Assembly (NCBI RefSeq): GCF_036322705.1
Contig: NZ_AP027270.1
Coordinates: 434,001-498,000 of the forward strand
Source of the DNA: Maricaulis maris
Lineage (GTDB): Bacteria; Pseudomonadota; Alphaproteobacteria; Caulobacterales; Maricaulaceae
Direction of reading: 5' to 3'
DNA: 64,000 bases
The position numbers and the translations under genes are program-made. Below, piece after piece: positions 61,576 to 64,000 of this stretch; the first letter of the stretch is position 1; each line of letters opens with the position of its first letter. The notes under the pieces are model-generated. The model was not told the DNA's origin. It searched no databases and was given only the letters and a program-made list of their open reading frames with translations.

Positions 61576-62496
61576 TCAGATCACCTCATCGGCCCAGAGC
61601 TCGGCCAGGCGCCGGGCAATCGCGATCGAGGCCGGCATGGCGGCGTCCGGATGCCGGGCGGCCAGCATGTCCCGGACCTCGTCGCGGGTGAACCAGCGCG
61701 CCTGTTCCAGCTCGTGCGGGTCGACGCTGATGGTCGCGTCTGTAACGGGGGCCACGAGGCCGATCATCAAGGAGGAGACGAAGGGCCAGGGCTGTCCCAT
61801 GACGTAGCGGATACCGGCAATGTCGACCTTGACGCCGGATTCCTCCTCGAGCTCGCGGGCGCACGCTTCTTCCAGCGTCTCGGCGGGTTCGACGAAGCCG
61901 GCCAGCGCCGACCACATGCCGTCCGGCCAGGCGCTCTGGCGGCCCAGCAGGCAGCGATCACCATCGGTCGCCAGCATGATCACGACCGGATCGACCCGGG
62001 GAAAGTGCTCGGTTTCGCAGCCGGTGCAGATCCGGCGCCCACCGCCGGACTTGATACGGGTGGCCGTCCCGCACGCCGGGCAGAAGCCGTTGCGGGCATG
62101 CCAGCCGAGCAGGGCCTTCGCCTGGGCATAGATCGCGGCCTCGTCATGGCTCAGGGCCATGGCGGCCTGGCGGGCCGGGACGATCTCGCTACCCAGTGGC
62201 AGCATGTCGGCCTGTGTGATTGTGGCAGCAAAGCAGGGCGAGCCCTTGTAGTGCCCGAGGAAGAGCCCGGCCGCCATGTCAGCCAGGGACGCAATCTCGC
62301 TCCGACGGAACCAGTACAGCCCGCTTTCGCCCTGAAAAACCGGGTCGCCCTCGACAACGCCCATCCACCAGCCCTCATCGCCGGCGAGAAGCGCCTCGAC
62401 ACGGGCCTCGTCGCGACGCAGCTGGTCGCCACGATCGAGCGGGGAGCCGGCGAAGACGAGCGGGTCCCGGCCGGCGAGCAGGCTGCGATCATTCAT
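61576..62496 (-). CDS. nudC: NADH pyrophosphatase (NAD-capped RNA decapping) NudC
   Basis: 306 aa. A four-cysteine zinc ribbon (CPACGTATR and ICTGCETEHFPR), then a Nudix domain with the box GFVEPAETLEEACARELEEESG (metal-binding REXXEE). Hydrolyses NADH to NMNH and AMP, and in E. coli removes NAD caps from RNA. Length close to family. Divergent from a small gene with a Fur-type palindrome between. Confidence 0.95.
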   Translation of the reverse strand: MNDRSLLAGRDPLVFAGSPLDRGDQLRRDEARVEALLAGDEGWWMGVVEGDPVFQGESGLYWFRRSEIASLADMAAGLFLGHYKGSPCFAATITQADMLPLGSEIVPARQAAMALSHDEAAIYAQAKALLGWHARNGFCPACGTATRIKSGGGRRICTGCETEHFPRVDPVVIMLATDGDRCLLGRQSAWPDGMWSALAGFVEPAETLEEACARELEEESGVKVDIAGIRYVMGQPWPFVSSLMIGLVAPVTDATISVDPHELEQARWFTRDEVRDMLAARHPDAAMPASIAIARRLAELWADEVI

Positions 62497-62586
62497 GGCG
62501 TTCTCCGTCGGACAAACCGCGACGCCGGAGCGCCGCCTTGCTCGCAGGCATAGCCAGCTCCGGCATGGGCAGCAATATGGGGCTTG

Positions 62587-62609
62587 TTATTGAGAATGAT
62601 TCTCAATAA
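62587..62609 (+). promoter_or_regulatory. Fur-type operator, perfect palindrome
   Basis: The 11-bp arms TTATTGAGAAT and ATTCTCAATAA flank a central G. The core TGAGAATGATTCTCA matches the Fur 7-1-7 consensus TGATAATNATTATCA at 13 of 15. It lies 24 nt before the start codon of the small gene at 62633, where repressor binding would block transcription. Confidence 0.85.
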
Positions 62610-62632
62610 GGCTGATGCCAGGAGGAAGGATC

Positions 62633-62854
62633 ATGAAGTCTGATAATGGCAGCAGCTGTCCGACGAGAGCTATCCATACCCGGATGGCGGTGCGGGACTG
62701 GCTGGAAACACAAGCCCGGGTGACCGGCTATTGGCGTGATCTCCTGCTTGAGGCGGGTGATGATGCGGGCCTTGTCGAGGCGCTCGATGAGCATGTCCGT
62801 TTCCTGCGGGCGGCGGCGCTGTGCGGTGAGGGCGATGTCCTGCAGACACAATGA
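62633..62854 (+). CDS. small Fur-controlled protein of unknown function
   Basis: 73 aa from the ATG at 62633, with the strong site AGGAGGAAGG; the frame also has an ATG at 62615. No signal peptide or membrane segment. Predominantly helical and acidic in the second half ([47 protein letters not shown]), with only two cysteines, not in a CxxC pattern. I do not recognise the family; the iron-type operator is the only clue to its role. Confidence 0.75.
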   Translation: MKSDNGSSCPTRAIHTRMAVRDWLETQARVTGYWRDLLLEAGDDAGLVEALDEHVRFLRAAALCGEGDVLQTQ

Positions 62855-62898
62855 CGGCACGCCTTGCACACCAGCCTCTGGCGGGCGATATAGGGGGC

Positions 62899-62994
62899 GG
62901 AAGATCGGCGGTGGACGAGCGCCTCGCCAACCCGGTCAGGTCCGGAAGGAAGCAGCCGTAACGAGTTTTCGTTCGGGTCGCTGTCCGGTCTTCC
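62899..62994 (+). ncRNA. ffs: small signal recognition particle RNA (4.5S)
   Basis: The invariant SRP domain IV loop GGTCAGGTCCGGAAGGAAGC followed by AGCC is at 62934-62956. The ends pair: GGAAGATCGG (62899-62908) with CCGGTCTTCC (62985-62994), closing a hairpin of about 96 nt, the size of the short bacterial SRP RNA. Placement just before dnaX is common in alphaproteobacteria. Exact ends are approximate. Confidence 0.93.
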
Positions 62995-63062
62995 ACCTTC
63001 TCTGCGCAGCGCGGCTCACGCCCGCCGGCGCGGCCCTGGAACCGCCAACCCGATGAGCTGTC

Positions 63063-64000
63063 ATGGATGATACGCCGCTCCCGACTGATGCCGACGGAGC
63101 GGGCGACGTCCTTATGCCCGGGCTGGACCTGCCCGCGACCGAGCCGGGAGCCGGCCCGGCGCCGGGTTATCAGGTGCTGGCGCGCAAATATCGGCCCAAC
63201 ACCTTCGAGGACCTGATCGGCCAGGACGCGATGGTCCGGACGCTGACCAATGCCTTCGCCGCAGGCCGCATTGCCCACGCCTACATGCTCACCGGTGTTC
63301 GCGGGGTCGGCAAGACCACGACCGCGCGCCTGATCGCGCGGGCGCTCAACTTCGAGACCGATACGGTCGACGCGCCATCCATGGCGCTGGGTGAGACGGG
63401 CCGTCATTGCGACGCCATTGCCCGCTCGGCCCATGTTGATGTGATGGAGATGGACGCTGCCTCGCGTACCGGGGTCGGCGACATTCGCGAGATTCTCGAG
63501 GGCGTGCGCTACGCCCCGGTCTCGGCGCGCTACAAGGTCTACATCATCGATGAGGTGCACATGCTCTCCACCTCCGCCTTCAACGCCCTGTTGAAGACGC
63601 TGGAGGAGCCGCCCGAGCACGCCAAGTTCATTTTCGCCACGACCGAAATCCGCAAGGTCCCGGTGACCGTGCTGTCACGCTGCCAGCGCTTTGACCTGAA
63701 GCGGATCGACCGCGAGGTCCTGACCGATCACCTCGAGCGGATTTGCGGTCTTGAGGGCGCGTCGGTCGAGCGCGACGGCCTGTCGCTGATCGCGCGCGCC
63801 GCCGAGGGCTCGGTCCGTGATGCGCTCTCCCTGCTCGACCAGGCCATCGTTCAGGGCAGTGATGCCGATGGGCCGGTCAGCGCACCGCAAGTGCGCGACA
63901 TGCTCGGTCTCGCCGACCGCGCCCGCGTGCTCGACCTGCTTGAACAGACCCTGACCGGCAAGACGGCAGCGGCGCTGGGGGAGCTGACGTCGCTGCACGA
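63063..64000 (+). CDS. dnaX: DNA polymerase III subunits tau/gamma, N-terminal part (runs off window)
   Basis: The frame is open from the ATG at 63063 to the window end (312 codons seen). Clamp-loader AAA+ ATPase: [21 protein letters not shown], Walker [10 protein letters not shown], Walker [12 protein letters not shown], sensor 1 [22 protein letters not shown], sensor 2 [12 protein letters not shown]. The zinc-module cysteines usual between Walker A and B (CGVC-x2-C) are missing: only one Cys remains, in [10 protein letters not shown]. An N-terminal extension of about 36 residues precedes the AAA+ domain. Whether a gamma form is made cannot be seen here. Confidence 0.96.
   Translation, partial: MDDTPLPTDADGAGDVLMPGLDLPATEPGAGPAPGYQVLARKYRPNTFEDLIGQDAMVRTLTNAFAAGRIAHAYMLTGVRGVGKTTTARLIARALNFETDTVDAPSMALGETGRHCDAIARSAHVDVMEMDAASRTGVGDIREILEGVRYAPVSARYKVYIIDEVHMLSTSAFNALLKTLEEPPEHAKFIFATTEIRKVPVTVLSRCQRFDLKRIDREVLTDHLERICGLEGASVERDGLSLIARAAEGSVRDALSLLDQAIVQGSDADGPVSAPQVRDMLGLADRARVLDLLEQTLTGKTAAALGELTSLH

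Overview
The window is a GC-rich alphaproteobacterial chromosome segment, most likely from the Caulobacterales/Maricaulales (Maricaulis-like marine stalked bacteria). This rests on the combination of a Caulobacter-type tad/cpa pilus locus, an elpS-like lipoprotein beside a TonB receptor and a type II secretion (T2SS) operon, and alphaproteobacterial forms of SRP RNA and DnaX. I cannot search databases, so the genus is an inference.

Layout. 0-2.7 kb: inverted-repeat element, then a minus-strand polyamine pair (ornithine decarboxylase with an upstream leader ORF, and a deoxyhypusine-synthase-like enzyme). 3-26 kb: a phosphorus-acquisition and secretion island: phosphate-starvation-type lipoprotein (elpS-like), TonB-dependent receptor, complete gspC-N operon with a separate small prepilin peptidase (gspO), phnC with a PhnD-PhnE fusion, a phosphate-selective-type porin and pstS. 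Pho-box-like arrays with 11-bp phasing precede the lipoprotein, phnC and the porin; a weaker phased array precedes gspC. 26-27 kb: GT4 glycosyltransferase. 27.7-35.4 kb: putA, then nrdA and nrdB, separated by an outer-membrane-like protein and each preceded by NrdR-box-like sequences. 35.4-36.05 kb: non-coding tandem and inverted repeats. 36-41.4 kb: fused aspartokinase/diaminopimelate decarboxylase, AMP nucleosidase, and an intact IS481-family element with a GCTAGG target duplication. 41.5-45.2 kb: small membrane protein, tyrosine-phosphatase-like protein, pabB-pabC.

45.2-58 kb: tad/cpa locus. Minus-strand TadE-type pseudopilins and a CpaC-N-like protein face a plus-strand run of flp pilin, cpaA, cpaB, cpaC, cpaD, cpaE, cpaF, tadB, tadC and a polyproline protein; a TadD lipoprotein lies on the minus strand. 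58-64 kb: M17 aminopeptidase, MarR regulator, NlpC/P60 hydrolase, membrane cytochrome c, NudC, a tiny gene behind a perfect Fur-type palindrome, the 4.5S SRP RNA and the start of dnaX, which runs off the window.

How the genes fit together. The 3-26 kb block reads as a coordinated phosphate-starvation programme: surface lipoprotein and outer-membrane receptor, the T2SS able to export such proteins, a phosphate-type porin, periplasmic PstS and a one-polypeptide binding-protein/permease ABC importer. The tad cluster is a second, independent type IV-like assembly system with its own secretin, ATPase and prepilin peptidase. No tRNA, 5S/16S/23S rRNA, CRISPR array or prophage was found.
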